Source: a bacterium (GTDB lineage Bacteria > Zixibacteria > MSB-5A5 > GN15 > FEB-12). Taken from it: a DNA stretch of 6,773 nucleotides. A program made the position numbers and the translations under genes. The DNA is taken from the NCBI GenBank assembly GCA_030640905.1, contig DAOWIM010000075.1, forward strand, positions 1-6,773. The letters run 5' to 3'. The notes under the pieces were generated by a model. That model was not told the DNA's origin. It was given only the letters and a program-made list of their open reading frames with translations, and made no database searches. The stretch's first letter is position 1; every line of letters begins with the position of its first letter. Shown here piece after piece: positions 1 through 6,290 of the stretch.

Positions 1-1459
1 ATTGTTGTTCGGCTTTCCTTTCACTCACAAGTGAGAAGACGATCACAGCAATAAACGACAGGACAAAAGCCGGGACCAATTCGTAAACCATGCCTTTGAG
101 TACGGCAACGTTTTTCCAGACAATCGTCACAGCCAGCCCGGTGATCATGCCGGCTATCGCTCCCGATTTGTTGGCCCTCTTCCACATCAGACCAAGTATC
201 ACCACCGGTCCGAAAGCTGCCCCCAGCGCCGACCAGGCATAGAGAACAAACTCGAAGATGACGCGGTTTTCAGTCAGAGCGAACAGCACCGAGAAAACAG
301 CCAGGACGATTAGCACCCATTTGTCGAGGCGCTGAAGTTTTTTCAATCTGGTGCGGGGATCGGTATCGGTTCCGTTCTTGTCCTTACCGAACCAGGGGAT
401 AACATCGCGCGAGATTGCCGAGGAGACAACGATCAATTGCGAGTCAGCAGTCGAACAGATGGCCGATACAATCGCCGCGATCACAAACCCGCCAAGAACC
501 GGCGGCAGAAAGTCGCCAACTGCGATTGGCAGGGCTTGTTCCGGATCGGTGAGGTTGGCATAATAAGCACGGGCGAACATACCAAAGATGATAGCGCCCA
601 TATAGACAAGAATGAACCAGAAGAAAGCCACCACGCCGGCCATCTTGACGGTCGCAAAATTACGCGCGGCCATGAATCGGGAGAGAACATGCGGCTGTCC
701 CGGATAGCCAAGGCCGATACCGATCATCCCCACAACAAACCCGGCCAGTGAATAACCGATTCTTCCCCCCGATGGGGTGAGCAGGTCGGGGCTGAGCTTG
801 TTGATCGCCATGGCGAAATTATCCATGCTGCCCAACTGTGCGTAGAGGACCAGCGGCATACCGATTAGTGCAACTACCATGAACGAACCCTGCACAATGT
901 CCGTCCAGCACACAGCTCGAAAGCCACCTGTTATCGTGTAAGCAAGAACGATAACCGCGCCGATAAGGACGCCGAGCCAGTATGGCAATTCAAAGACGGC
1001 ACCAAACGCCTTGCCGGCGGCATTCATTTGCGCGGCCACGTAGCCGAGCATCGATGCGGTGATTATTATCACTGCCGTCAGGCGAAGCCCCGCGGAGTTT
1101 GCACCAAAGCGGTGACAGATGTATTGCGGTAGAGTTACCGCCCCCGATGCTGCCGTGCTCTTGCGAAGTCGTTCCGCCAGTACGAACCAGTTGAAGAGAT
1201 ATCCCAGACCGATCCCCGGCACAATCCACAGCGCCGAGAGACCATCGCTAAACGCCAGCCCGACCAGTCCCAGCATCACCCAGCCTGACTCCGAAGACGC
1301 CGAAGCTGACAGTGCCGAAGCCCACGGGCCGAGTTCGCGATTGGCCAGTACGAAGTCGGCATCGGTTTCTTTGCGAAGTTTGGTACTGTACAGCCCGGTA
1401 CCAATGATAAAGAGGCTATACGTTATGAACGATATGGCCAGGGTTGTGCTTGCATCCAC
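1..1459 (-). CDS. PutP-like sodium/solute symporter (SSS family), C-terminal end cut by window edge
   Basis: This inner-membrane transporter couples Na+ entry to uptake of an organic solute, probably an amino acid. 486 codons are visible; from memory PutP has 502 residues, so only a short hydrophilic tail should be missing. The start is GTG at 1459, with GGAGG seven bases upstream and the first membrane helix beginning at about residue 5; no in-frame ATG precedes that helix. About a dozen hydrophobic segments are present. PutP-like signatures are TLPQY (109-113), CWTDIVQ (184-190), GYPGQPHVLSRFMA (251-264), CSTADSQLIVVSSAISRD (335-352) and YAWSALGAAFGPVV (407-420). The Na+-site residues Ala333, Ser336 and Thr337 are kept. 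Two differences from E. coli PutP stand out: SSES (55-58) replaces SDMS, and Ile248 replaces Trp244. The substrate may therefore not be proline. The family call is firm and the substrate is open. Confidence 0.93.
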   Translation of the reverse strand, partial: MDASTTLAISFITYSLFIIGTGLYSTKLRKETDADFVLANRELGPWASALSASASSESGWVMLGLVGLAFSDGLSALWIVPGIGLGYLFNWFVLAERLRKSTAASGAVTLPQYICHRFGANSAGLRLTAVIIITASMLGYVAAQMNAAGKAFGAVFELPYWLGVLIGAVIVLAYTITGGFRAVCWTDIVQGSFMVVALIGMPLVLYAQLGSMDNFAMAINKLSPDLLTPSGGRIGYSLAGFVVGMIGIGLGYPGQPHVLSRFMAARNFATVKMAGVVAFFWFILVYMGAIIFGMFARAYYANLTDPEQALPIAVGDFLPPVLGGFVIAAIVSAICSTADSQLIVVSSAISRDVIPWFGKDKNGTDTDPRTRLKKLQRLDKWVLIVLAVFSVLFALTENRVIFEFVLYAWSALGAAFGPVVILGLMWKRANKSGAIAGMITGLAVTIVWKNVAVLKGMVYELVPAFVLSFIAVIVFSLVSERKAEQQ

Positions 1460-1466
1460 TTGGAAA

Positions 1467-1471
1467 CCTCC
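1467..1471 (-). promoter_or_regulatory. Ribosome binding site that fixes the GTG start of the symporter
   Basis: GGAGG lies seven bases before the GTG at 1459 on the minus strand. It decides the start because the reading frame offers no ATG upstream of the first transmembrane helix. Confidence 0.8.
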
Positions 1472-1478
1472 GTCTCTT

Positions 1479-1493
1479 ACTCACGGTGTGAGT
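1479..1493. repeat. Short inverted repeat in the symporter leader
   Basis: ACTCAC-GGT-GTGAGT is a perfect 6-bp dyad with a three-base centre. It lies just upstream of the symporter ribosome binding site. It could be an operator half-site pair or a small mRNA hairpin. The rest of the 125-bp spacer (1460-1584) shows no clear promoter or terminator, so transcription from the PLD gene may continue into the symporter. Confidence 0.35.
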
Positions 1494-1584
1494 TTATCAT
1501 TCTCTTTCTGCCTGTGAACGATCAACTCAAAGATCAAACTGGTTGGAAAACAAAGCAAGAAGATATTTGTGGCTGGTATGCCAC

Positions 1585-2664
1585 TTAGAGTCGGTTGAGA
1601 GTTACCGCGAGGCGGGCAACCGAACGGAGACGACGATTGAGTCTGGCACCGGCGGCGGCATCTACTTGCCCATCGAATCTTTTTGAGTTGCGCAAGTCGG
1701 GTTCGATAATGCGAGCTATGAATTCATCGACGATGGTCCGATCGGTCACAATGGCTGCGATCTCCTGTTGCAGAGTGTAGCTGAGATAGTCGAAATTTGT
1801 TGAGCCCATGATGAGCGTCTCATCATCAATCAACATCGCCTTGAGATGAGTCATGCGACCTTGATACAACTCGACCTTGAAATTATGGCGGGCCGCTTCC
1901 CACAGGATGTACTGCTTGACCAATTTCTTGTTGTTGTCTTCGGGCGTGATGATAGTGATATCAATTCCCCGCTTGCGCAACTCCGCCAGTTTTTCCACAA
2001 AAGGAAATGACAGATACGGGCTTTCGATTGTCACCGATTTTGATGCACCGTCCAGCAGATCCATTATCGGCTCAAAAAGCGACTCGTTATTCTTGCCGTC
2101 GAAGAAAATAAACTCAATGCCATCAAACTTACAGGTCAGCTTTTCATTCTCCCCCAGCCAGGTTCTCTTGAAATCTTCGGCGAACACCGTTGCGATATTG
2201 GTATCGTCAAGCCGCAGCATCATATCATGCCAGGCGAAATTATGTTCGCTGAAATTTATGCCGCCGACATACGTGATGTGACCGTCGATTACGACCATCT
2301 TCTTATGATTGCGCGATGGAAACCGGTGCAGCAGGAAGCCGACCGGGTTGACCCACTTGAAGCCGACCCCGTGTTGCCGGATATCATCAATCATGCGGTG
2401 AGTCTCTTTAACCTCGTGGCGCAGTTCCGTATCGCAAAGATTCCTTGGCGTATAGAGAAATTTGTCGGAGATAATATACTTGGTGTAGCTATCGACTATT
2501 ACTCGCACATCGGTGGCGGCGCAGGCTTTCAACTGGGCGCACAACTCTTTTCCAACCGTATCGCCTTCGAACGACAACGTCTGGAGATAGACGTAGTCGC
2601 GCGCCGAGGCAATATCTGCCTTTAGTGAGGCCCAGAATTCTTCAGAGTCAACCAGCAGTTTCAT
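1585..2664 (-). CDS. Phospholipase D family protein, compact cardiolipin synthase-like
   Basis: This is a two-HKD-motif PLD-superfamily enzyme. In bacteria the closest role is phosphatidyl transfer to make cardiolipin. Counting from the upstream GTG at 2673 (362 aa), motif 1 has His123, Lys125 and Asp130, followed by GGIN at 137-140. Motif 2 has His276, Lys278 and Asp283, followed by GSTN at 290-293. Both catalytic sets are intact. I prefer ATG at 2664 (359 aa), because AAGGTG sits six bases before it while the GTG has no ribosome site. There is no signal peptide and no pair of N-terminal membrane helices, so it is shorter than ClsA-type enzymes and more like ClsB/YbhO. The basic, partly hydrophobic tail (344-362) could touch the membrane. 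Another PLD phosphodiesterase activity is possible. The symporter follows 125 bp downstream on the same strand. Confidence 0.88.
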   Translation of the reverse strand: MKLLVDSEEFWASLKADIASARDYVYLQTLSFEGDTVGKELCAQLKACAATDVRVIVDSYTKYIISDKFLYTPRNLCDTELRHEVKETHRMIDDIRQHGVGFKWVNPVGFLLHRFPSRNHKKMVVIDGHITYVGGINFSEHNFAWHDMMLRLDDTNIATVFAEDFKRTWLGENEKLTCKFDGIEFIFFDGKNNESLFEPIMDLLDGASKSVTIESPYLSFPFVEKLAELRKRGIDITIITPEDNNKKLVKQYILWEAARHNFKVELYQGRMTHLKAMLIDDETLIMGSTNFDYLSYTLQQEIAAIVTDRTIVDEFIARIIEPDLRNSKRFDGQVDAAAGARLNRRLRSVARLAVTLNRL

Positions 2665-2670
2665 CGGCGA

Positions 2671-2676
2671 CACCTT
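2671..2676 (-). promoter_or_regulatory. Likely ribosome binding site choosing the internal ATG of the PLD gene
   Basis: AAGGTG on the minus strand is six bases before the ATG at 2664 and overlaps the alternative GTG at 2673. This favours the shorter protein. The match to the anti-Shine-Dalgarno sequence is partial. Confidence 0.45.
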
Positions 2677-2841
2677 GTTGTAGGTCGTATATCAGCAATC
2701 TGGGAAAATATCGAATTTGCACGCGCTCGGCAAGAGAGGAATCTCCGGTGGGCAGGTGGACCGGTGAGCCGGCATTGCACTAACCGTCCGGCTGGTTCGT
2801 CACTTATTATAGAGAGCACGCCCGCATCTGGGAGTCGGTGT

Positions 2842-2881
2842 AATAAAATAGTCGCCCGCGTACCCCTCATACACGGGCGAC
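2842..2881 (-). terminator. Terminator-like hairpin with GC-rich stem
   Basis: On the minus strand GTCGCCCG pairs with CGGGCGAC (8 bp). The stem extends by three more pairs after one mismatch, and the 3' side is followed by TATTTTATT. The T-run is interrupted, so termination may be partial. It is the last of three such structures before the PLD gene. Confidence 0.45.
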
Positions 2882-2894
2882 ATCCACCAAAGAG

Positions 2895-2926
2895 AAAAAC
2901 GGCTTGAGCTGAGAGCAGCGCTCAAG
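2895..2926 (-). terminator. Terminator-like hairpin with five-T tail
   Basis: On the minus strand CTTGAGC and GCTCAAG form a perfect 7-bp stem with a 10-base loop. The stem is followed by CCG and TTTTT, then CTCTTT. The three-base gap before the T-run makes it weaker than the element at 3092-3132. The stop codon of a possible 21-codon ORF overlaps the stem. Confidence 0.45.
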
Positions 2927-2987
2927 GAGTCTGAATGACGTTCTGGTATAAAGCAACCACGATGCCACAATGCGAAAACGCGGCCAT
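2922..2987 (-). CDS. Possible 21-codon micro-ORF
   Basis: This short minus-strand frame begins at an ATG preceded by GAGGAG; the GAGG core ends five bases before the start. It encodes 21 residues (MAAFSHCGIV...NVIQTP) and stops at a TGA inside the following terminator-like hairpin. It lies between two terminator-like structures and has no clear promoter of its own. A strong-looking ribosome site and a hairpin placed directly at the stop are what make it worth listing. I do not recognise the peptide, and it may be chance. Confidence 0.18.
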   Translation of the reverse strand: MAAFSHCGIVVALYQNVIQTP

Positions 2988-3063
2988 TATCTCCTCTATG
3001 TTGTTGTAGCTATGTTGGTTACAAATATTCCGTGCTGTTGTTGCTGGTGGGCTGATTCTGGCA

Positions 3064-3083
3064 ATTCGTACGTTCATACGAAT
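3064..3083. repeat. Inverted repeat, operator-like
   Basis: ATTCGTA-CGTTCA-TACGAAT has perfect 7-bp arms and a 6-base centre. It lies just downstream (in minus-strand sense) of the strong terminator. There is no T-run beside it, so it is more likely a binding site or a simple hairpin than a terminator. Confidence 0.4.
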
Positions 3084-3091
3084 AGTGGCTC

Positions 3092-3132
3092 AAAAAAAGC
3101 GGTAAGCGCTGTTTTTATAAGCGCTTACCGCT
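3092..3132 (-). terminator. Strong rho-independent terminator of the activator operon
   Basis: On the minus strand AGCGGTAAGCGCT and AGCGCTTACCGCT form a perfect 13-bp stem with a 9-base loop, running straight into seven Ts. The plus strand has no T-run after the stem, so it acts only leftward. It lies about 160 bases beyond the activator's stop codon at 3295, which is the nearest upstream gene. Confidence 0.88.
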
Positions 3133-3169
3133 ACCAAGGAATGCGTTGATTTCGTTACATCTTACGAGC

Positions 3170-3190
3170 GACGGGCAAATATTGCTCGTC
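3170..3190. repeat. Inverted repeat in the 3' untranslated region of the activator
   Basis: GACGGGCAA and TTGCTCGTC form a 9-bp stem around a three-base loop, with one G-T pair on the plus strand (A-C mismatch on the minus strand). Its last three bases also start a second dyad, GTCAG/CTGAC (3188-3207), so the two folds exclude each other. The function is unknown; 3'-end protection of the message is possible. Confidence 0.3.
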
Positions 3191-3294
3191 AGTCGGATCG
3201 GTCTGACAGCGACTATCTGAGAGATTTGTCTCCATTACGAGGCATAATCTCCGCAGAGTGCGAATATCGCCGGGTCAACTGTCCGGTCAATCGC

Positions 3295-5562
3295 TCAGGA
3301 TGCCTGCCTGCCAGCGACACCTCCTTCCCGACTGACCTGGTGCCGTTTGAGTTTGGTCCGAATGGTCGCCTCGTGAACTCCGAGAATGCGCGCCGCTTTG
3401 GACTTATTACCGCCCGCAGCTAACATCGCTTCGGTGATCAACTGGCGTTCGAACTCTTCGACCTTTTCAAACAGCGAGCGTTCAATTGCTTCGGTCTCGG
3501 GTGCAAAAATAGAATGAGCCAACTCGGTCAGGTCGCCTTCGGTCACCATCTCCGCCATGACCTCCAGCCTCATCACCTTGTTGGCCAGTTCTCTGGTGTT
3601 GCCGGGCCAGTCGTACTCAATGAATCGCGCGAGCAATTCGGAAGGGAATTTACCTCCCTGATCGAGCACGCTACTCCGTGCTACAAAGTGATTCAGCAGC
3701 AGCGGGATATCTTCTTTGCGGTCCCGAAGGGCCGGAATTTCAAAGCTGATACCACTGATCCGATAGTACAAGTCTCGTCGGAATGTGCCCGCCTCAACCA
3801 TCTGTTCTAAGTTTCTATTGGTGGCCACGACCAGTTTGACATCAAGATCAACTGCTGTGGTTGCACCCAGCGGCAACACTTTGCGCCGCTCCAGAACGCC
3901 GAGCAGTTTGGCCTGAAGGGCCAGCGGCATGTCGCCGATTTCGTCAAGGTAGAGGACGCCACCGTTGGCCGCCAGGAACAAACCCTGCCGGTCGCAGTCG
4001 GCGCCGGTGAAGGAGCCTCGACGGTATCCAAAGAGTTCCGATTCAAGAAGCGTCTCCGGAACAGAGGCACAATTGACAGCCACGAACGGTTTACCCGGTC
4101 GACAAAGACCGTGAAAATGGCGAGCCATCTGGTCTTTACCAACACCGGTTGGTCCGGTCAAAAGTAGCGGCAGATCGGACCTTGCAATAGCCGGGAGTTG
4201 TGACTTGAATTGTCGGATCGCCGGGCAGGCCGTGATAAACTCGTCACGGGCAGGAGTCCCCGCCGATGTTTCCTCTTCGGTCGTGCTTGATGGTTTGACC
4301 TTTGCGACATCAGCGATCAACTTCTCGATCTGTTGCAACTTGTGATCGATCCGGTTCCGGGCATAGAACTCTTCGGCGCGGAACAGAAAGTTCAAACGTC
4401 GTTTCGTCGGGAACAGTTTGCTCAGACCCGCCGTGACCAGAATTTCCGCTTTTTCAAACGGCACTCCGGCATCGGAAGCCAGCCTGAGGGCTTGATCGAA
4501 CGCCTTGGCACCCTTCTTGTGGTCGTCCCGTGATTCAGCGATGCAGCCCATGATTTTCCACAACGCGGCTTGCTCGGTAGAATCTCCGGCTCTTTTCATT
4601 ATAACCATCGCTTTTGAAGCGTGACGGTGAGCTCTCCGGAAATCTTCCACGCGAAGACTCAGCTCGGCCAGATGTCGCAGCACCCGTCCGGTCAGTGTTG
4701 TCTCCGCGCCGATTTCTTCAGCCTTTGCCAGAGCCGTCTTCAGAATCTGGCTGGCCTCGTCGAACTGATTGGTGCGGTAACGAAGTTCACCCAGATAGGT
4801 CAGGTAGATCACTTCGTCGCGCGTGTTGCTGGTTGCCACGATATGTGGGTAGGCTTTATCAAAGGCAACTTCGGCCTTTTCAAAGGAACCTTCCTGCATA
4901 TAAACATAACCCAACGACAGACAGGCGCGAGCCGTTTCAGTCCAGTCGGACAATTCTGTCGAGAGATCAATATTCATCTGCAGATATTTCCTGGCCTCTG
5001 CGAAATTACCGGTGAACGAGTAGATGCGTCCCATGTTGCCGGTCATGAAGGCCAGTTTCTTTTTGTCTCCCAGTTCACGTGCGAGAGTCACGGCATCCAT
5101 CAGCGCCGCCAGCGAATTCCGGTAGTCCTGCTGTCTGAAAAACAGCCCGGCCAACTGGTTTAGTGCGCGGCTCTGAGGTTCAATGCGATCGTTGCGACGG
5201 AAGATCGACTCCGCGTCGCGAAATGCCTTTTCAGCTTCCCTAATCTCACCCGAATCACGAAGAATACCGCCAAGTGTCAGGAACAACTCGCCCAGGATAA
5301 CAGTATCGCCTTCTGTGGCGAGTACAGACTGAGCAACTCTGGCGGTTTTCAAGGCTGCGGGGTAATCAGAAAGAGAAGCATAGGCAGTGGCGGCCAGGTG
5401 CAGGAGTTTTCCTGCCTGGCGGCCTCCAGCGCGCTCAATATTACTACGATCGTCCTCGTAGTATTTGACGGCGCCGGCAAAATCCCGCTGGTCGATCAGC
5501 TTCCTGACATAATGAAGCTGAGCGGCGAGATATTCTGTGCCAGTTTGCTTGGTTTGCCTCAT
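3295..5562 (-). CDS. TPR-domain sigma-54-dependent transcriptional activator (AAA+, Fis-type HTH)
   Basis: This cytoplasmic 755-residue enhancer-binding protein should use ATP hydrolysis to open sigma-54 promoters. Residues about 12-420 are helical tetratricopeptide-like repeats, for example around 94-125, 134-165, 174-205, 212-240 and 252-285; they act as sensor in place of a receiver or GAF domain. The AAA+ domain (about 440-680) has Walker A GPTGVGKD (470-477), the sigma-54 contact loop GSFTGA (516-521, usual form GAFTGA), Walker B GGVLYLDE (534-541), TNRN (581-584), FRRDLYYR (594-601) with the arginine finger, and WPGNTREL (652-659). The C-terminal Fis-type helix-turn-helix is GGNKSKAARILGV...IRTKLKRH (about 717-741). 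All catalytic parts look intact. The start is ATG with GAGG nine bases upstream. It follows the exported-protein gene by 19 bp, so they probably share a transcript. Its ligand and targets are unknown. Confidence 0.95.
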   Translation of the reverse strand: MRQTKQTGTEYLAAQLHYVRKLIDQRDFAGAVKYYEDDRSNIERAGGRQAGKLLHLAATAYASLSDYPAALKTARVAQSVLATEGDTVILGELFLTLGGILRDSGEIREAEKAFRDAESIFRRNDRIEPQSRALNQLAGLFFRQQDYRNSLAALMDAVTLARELGDKKKLAFMTGNMGRIYSFTGNFAEARKYLQMNIDLSTELSDWTETARACLSLGYVYMQEGSFEKAEVAFDKAYPHIVATSNTRDEVIYLTYLGELRYRTNQFDEASQILKTALAKAEEIGAETTLTGRVLRHLAELSLRVEDFRRAHRHASKAMVIMKRAGDSTEQAALWKIMGCIAESRDDHKKGAKAFDQALRLASDAGVPFEKAEILVTAGLSKLFPTKRRLNFLFRAEEFYARNRIDHKLQQIEKLIADVAKVKPSSTTEEETSAGTPARDEFITACPAIRQFKSQLPAIARSDLPLLLTGPTGVGKDQMARHFHGLCRPGKPFVAVNCASVPETLLESELFGYRRGSFTGADCDRQGLFLAANGGVLYLDEIGDMPLALQAKLLGVLERRKVLPLGATTAVDLDVKLVVATNRNLEQMVEAGTFRRDLYYRISGISFEIPALRDRKEDIPLLLNHFVARSSVLDQGGKFPSELLARFIEYDWPGNTRELANKVMRLEVMAEMVTEGDLTELAHSIFAPETEAIERSLFEKVEEFERQLITEAMLAAGGNKSKAARILGVHEATIRTKLKRHQVSREGGVAGRQAS

Positions 5563-5571
5563 TTCAAATTA

Positions 5572-5577
5572 CCTCTT
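5572..5577 (-). promoter_or_regulatory. Ribosome binding site of the activator
   Basis: AAGAGG on the minus strand ends nine bases before the ATG at 5562. It lies inside the 19-bp gap after the upstream gene, consistent with separate translation initiation on a shared message. Confidence 0.6.
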
Positions 5578-5581
5578 CAGC

Positions 5582-5944
5582 CTAAAATTCTGTGTGCTTC
5601 GGGTGGTGACTAGAACCGTACCTCACAAATCTTCTTTCTTCTTTGAATCTCTGCCGATGCTCAACCAATCGGGTGCTTGGATCGGTCTGGTAGAAAAATC
5701 TCGTGATGATAATGTCGAGGATGAAATTGCCAGAGGTTGTGCTCGTAGCGAAGCCACCGGAGTAGCTTTTGTCGTCCCCGGAATCTCCTTCATCGCCACC
5801 TTCGCCACCCCAGGGGTGGTCGTCGCCTTCGACTACCTGAGCTGGGTTAACATAGTCGGGAGATCTGTCGCCGCCAAGAGCGGAGCCTCCAACCATGCCG
5901 ACCAGAATCAGCGCGAGGGCCAATACCAGTAATACACGTCGCAT
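5582..5944 (-). CDS. Small exported Gly/Asp-rich protein of unknown function
   Basis: I do not recognise this 120-residue protein. It opens with a classic signal peptide: MRR, then a hydrophobic core LLVLALALILVGMVGG, with likely cleavage near SALG-GD (about 24-25). The mature N-terminal part is acidic and glycine-rich, including DDHPWGGEGGDEGDSGDD (41-58). A short hydrophobic stretch follows (FILDIIITRFFY, about 74-85), then a basic, charged tail ending SSHHPKHTEF. The frame stays open upstream to 6031, but ATG at 5944 is chosen because AAGGAG lies six bases before it and the signal peptide starts there. It is the first gene after a good promoter and is followed 19 bp later by the TPR/sigma-54 activator. 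It could be a signal precursor or a secreted target of that system; this is inference only. Confidence 0.75.
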   Translation of the reverse strand: MRRVLLVLALALILVGMVGGSALGGDRSPDYVNPAQVVEGDDHPWGGEGGDEGDSGDDKSYSGGFATSTTSGNFILDIIITRFFYQTDPSTRLVEHRQRFKEERRFVRYGSSHHPKHTEF

Positions 5945-5950
5945 AATACA

Positions 5951-5956
5951 CTCCTT
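5951..5956 (-). promoter_or_regulatory. Ribosome binding site that fixes the start of the exported protein
   Basis: AAGGAG lies six bases before the ATG at 5944. It selects the start that gives a signal peptide rather than the 29-codon longer frame, whose upstream codons overlap the leader. Confidence 0.8.
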
Positions 5957-6060
5957 GGTTTGAATGTAGACGTACCTATAAGTCTCTATCTTTATCTTTG
6001 ATGGCGGCAGGTCGGGAGAGGGGGGGATCAAGGGGTATTGATAAATTCCAACCTGTTAAC

Positions 6061-6089
6061 AAGATAAGAAGTTCGCGTAGCCGTGTCAA
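6061..6089 (-). promoter_or_regulatory. Sigma-70-type promoter for the exported protein/activator operon
   Basis: On the minus strand there is a perfect -35 TTGACA (6089-6084), a 17-bp spacer, and -10 TATCTT (6066-6061; 4 of 6 matches). Transcription would start near 6054, giving a leader of about 110 bases before the ATG at 5944. No -24/-12 sigma-54 element is seen here, so the operon does not look directly self-activated. Confidence 0.65.
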
Positions 6090-6112
6090 CTGTTATTTTG
6101 CTCCCCAATTCA

Positions 6113-6140
6113 TTGACAAACCGCCCCAGATAGCTATATT
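6113..6140 (+). promoter_or_regulatory. Sigma-70-type promoter for the FG-GAP repeat gene
   Basis: A perfect -35 TTGACA (6113-6118), a 16-bp spacer, and -10 TATATT (6135-6140; 5 of 6 matches) point right. The start would be near 6147, giving a leader of about 145 bases that contains the nested palindrome. The promoter is divergent from the one at 6061-6089, with 23 bases between the two -35 boxes. Confidence 0.65.
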
Positions 6141-6163
6141 GCTACGTCACCTTGATTTTGAGA

Positions 6164-6245
6164 CTCGTAGGTCAGGTTGCTTGCAACCTGACAAAGAGAA
6201 TATCGCATTAGGTGTCAGGTTGACAAGCAACACTGACCTACTGAG
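6164..6245. repeat. Long nested palindrome (29-bp imperfect hairpin) in the FG-GAP gene leader
   Basis: Bases 6164-6192 are the exact reverse complement of 6214-6245 apart from three single-base insertions on the right side, leaving a 21-base loop. The left arm is itself a palindrome: GTCAGGTTGC (6171-6180) pairs with GCAACCTGAC (6183-6192) around TT. The right arm is nearly so: GTCAGGTTG (6214-6222) with GCAACACTGAC (6227-6237). The RNA or DNA could therefore form one long stem or two short ones. No T-run follows on either strand, so it is not a terminator. It could be a dispersed palindromic (REP- or MITE-like) insertion or a structured 5' leader. Confidence 0.85.
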
Positions 6246-6280
6246 CACACAGAAACTGTACGAGTGTAATCTACAGCCGT

Positions 6281-6285
6281 AGGAG
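6281..6285 (+). promoter_or_regulatory. Ribosome binding site of the FG-GAP repeat gene
   Basis: AGGAG lies five bases before the ATG at 6291. This supports that start over the internal ATG at 6336, whose nearest purine-rich stretch (AAGG) is too distant. Confidence 0.65.
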
Positions 6286-6290
6286 ACACC

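Larger units (their letters stand above)
2665..3294. other. Hairpin-rich spacer between activator and PLD gene, no convincing long gene
   Basis: About 630 bp holds no ORF with protein-like features on either strand. It is dense in inverted repeats: 2767-2772/2788-2793, 2851-2881, 2903-2926, 3064-3083, 3098-3132, 3170-3190 and 3188-3207. Several behave as minus-strand terminators. For the PLD gene a weak minus-strand promoter can be drawn: TTGCCG (2729-2724), a 17-bp gap, then TATTTT (2706-2701). A perfect TATAAT also occurs at 2811-2806, but it lacks a recognisable -35. Neither promoter is secure. Confidence 0.6.

Noticed and set aside
24..35. CTCAC-AA-GTGAG dyad resembling the one at 1480-1492, as if a shared operator.
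   Set aside because: It lies within the symporter's C-terminal codons. The match is only five bases per arm and is probably coincidence.
2661..2870. Minus-strand 69-codon frame beginning MRGTRATI.
   Set aside because: It overlaps the start of the PLD gene, its start lies within a terminator-like hairpin, it has no ribosome site, and its composition is Arg/Cys-rich like non-coding sequence.
2970..3149. Plus-strand 59-codon frame starting MRKRGHYLLYVVVAM with a CCCCWW cluster, looking like a signal peptide.
   Set aside because: It has no ribosome binding site, it runs through the strong minus-strand terminator and the 3064-3083 dyad, and its tail shows no protein-like pattern. Probably chance.
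3807..4145. Minus-strand 112-codon frame inside the AAA+ region.
   Set aside because: It is a different frame of the activator gene, whose own frame carries all the catalytic motifs, so this is a shadow.
5998..6282. Plus-strand 94-codon frame across the divergent promoter region.
   Set aside because: It spans both promoters and the nested palindrome and has no domain-like features.
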